5,580 nt of DNA. It comes from an uncultured Ruminococcus sp. (GTDB lineage Bacteria; Bacillota; Clostridia; Oscillospirales; Ruminococcaceae). Shown here in pieces: positions 5,131 through 5,580 of the stretch. Position 1 is the first letter of the stretch; the number at the start of each line of letters is the position of its first letter. Location of the stretch: assembly GCA_937902395.1 (NCBI GenBank), contig CALGTV010000073.1:1-5580 (forward strand), written 5' to 3'. Below the pieces are notes generated by a model. That model saw only the letters and a program-made list of their open reading frames with translations. It was not told the origin of the DNA and ran no database searches. The position numbers and the translations under genes are program-made.

Positions 5131-5580
5131 ATGGCTATCAGAAAAGATATTGACGATATGCTTAATAATCTAAAAGACGGCAAACCTCTTGAACAGCCGG
5201 CACCACTCACCCCCAAGCCCGTCCAGCCTATTGAACCTGTTCAGGAAAAAATGGATTCCGCCGCACTGGACGCATTGCTTACCTCGCTTATCGGTGACAA
5301 AGGAAATGAAACAGCCGCTGAGTCCTCCACCGAACCAGAAATAAAGCCCAAAAGGAAGAAAATCGTCATAAATCATGAGCTTCCTGATTACGAGGCAATC
5401 AGAGAAGCAGAGCTGAAAAAGGACGCTGAACGCGCCGAGGCTGAAAAACAGGCTGAAAGAGAACAGCTCAAAGCCGAGCGCGAAGCTGAAATGGCACGTA
5501 TTAAAGCTGAACGTGAAGCGGCAGAAAAAGCTGAACTGGCACGCATTGAGGCTGAGCGTAAAGCCGCTGAAGAAGCTGAG
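5131..5580 (+). CDS. Predicted coiled-coil protein with Ala/Glu-rich repeats (cut by right edge)
   Basis: An open frame begins at ATG 5131 and stays open to the window end, giving 150 residues (MAIRKDIDDMLNNLKDGKPL at the start). AAGGAG (5119-5124) lies 6 nt upstream, a strong ribosome binding site. Residues 21-38 are Pro-rich (PAPLTPKPVQPIEP) and residues 60-70 are acidic. A basic patch KPKRKK is at 72-77. From about residue 90 the sequence becomes a highly charged, predicted helical stretch of A, E, K and R. Within it two tandem 15-residue repeats match the form [M/L]ARI-x-AER-x-AAE-x-AE (residues 121-135 and 136-150). There is no signal peptide or membrane helix in the visible part. Such a stretch often acts as a spacer or oligomerisation rod before a C-terminal domain that is outside the window. 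I do not recognise the gene. It is 54 nt after proA on the same strand and may be co-transcribed. Confidence 0.85.
   Translation, partial: MAIRKDIDDMLNNLKDGKPLEQPAPLTPKPVQPIEPVQEKMDSAALDALLTSLIGDKGNETAAESSTEPEIKPKRKKIVINHELPDYEAIREAELKKDAERAEAEKQAEREQLKAEREAEMARIKAEREAAEKAELARIEAERKAAEEAE
5491..5580 (+). repeat. Two tandem 45-bp coding repeats
   Basis: Units 5491-5535 and 5536-5580 encode the same 15-residue pattern. They differ at many third codon positions (for example GCACGTATT versus GCACGCATT), so the duplication is not recent or has been kept at protein level. More copies may lie beyond the right edge. Confidence 0.6.

Overview
The window is ordinary housekeeping sequence from a low-to-moderate GC Gram-positive bacterium. 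The best guess is a Clostridia/Ruminococcus-like Firmicute. The grounds are a membrane-anchored RNase Y gene, strong AGGAGG-type ribosome binding sites, sigma-A-type promoters, a short glutamate 5-kinase without a PUA domain, and very AT-rich intergenic DNA. The family-level placement is inference from codon style and gene content, not from an alignment.

Layout: positions 1-1125 (minus strand) hold the first 375 codons of ribonuclease Y (rny), cut by the left edge just after the HD motif. Positions 1126-1680 form a divergent control region. It has a textbook TTGACA-17-TATAAT promoter firing leftward into rny through a leader of about 240 nt. It also has an extended -10 promoter firing rightward, with a leader of about 90 nt that carries two hairpins. 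Between the two promoters lies AT-rich DNA with two inverted repeats that could be operators. Positions 1681-5076 form a tight rightward operon: a small three-helix membrane protein of unknown function, a D-2-hydroxyacid dehydrogenase, proB and proA, with gaps of 2, 19 and 15 nt. From 5131 to the right edge there is the start of an Ala/Glu/Lys/Arg-rich predicted coiled-coil protein, preceded by a good ribosome binding site.

How the genes work together: ProB phosphorylates glutamate and ProA reduces the product to glutamate semialdehyde, which cyclises to pyrroline-5-carboxylate. The last enzyme (ProC) is not in the window. The dehydrogenase and the membrane protein are co-transcribed with proBA by position, but the sequence shows no biochemical link to proline. 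RNase Y is functionally separate and only shares the intergenic region.

I see no mobile element, CRISPR array, tRNA or rRNA, and no clear undescribed system. The parts most worth a second look are the two structured 5' leaders, the inverted repeat upstream of the operon promoter, the unknown membrane protein, and the repeat-bearing partial gene at the right edge.
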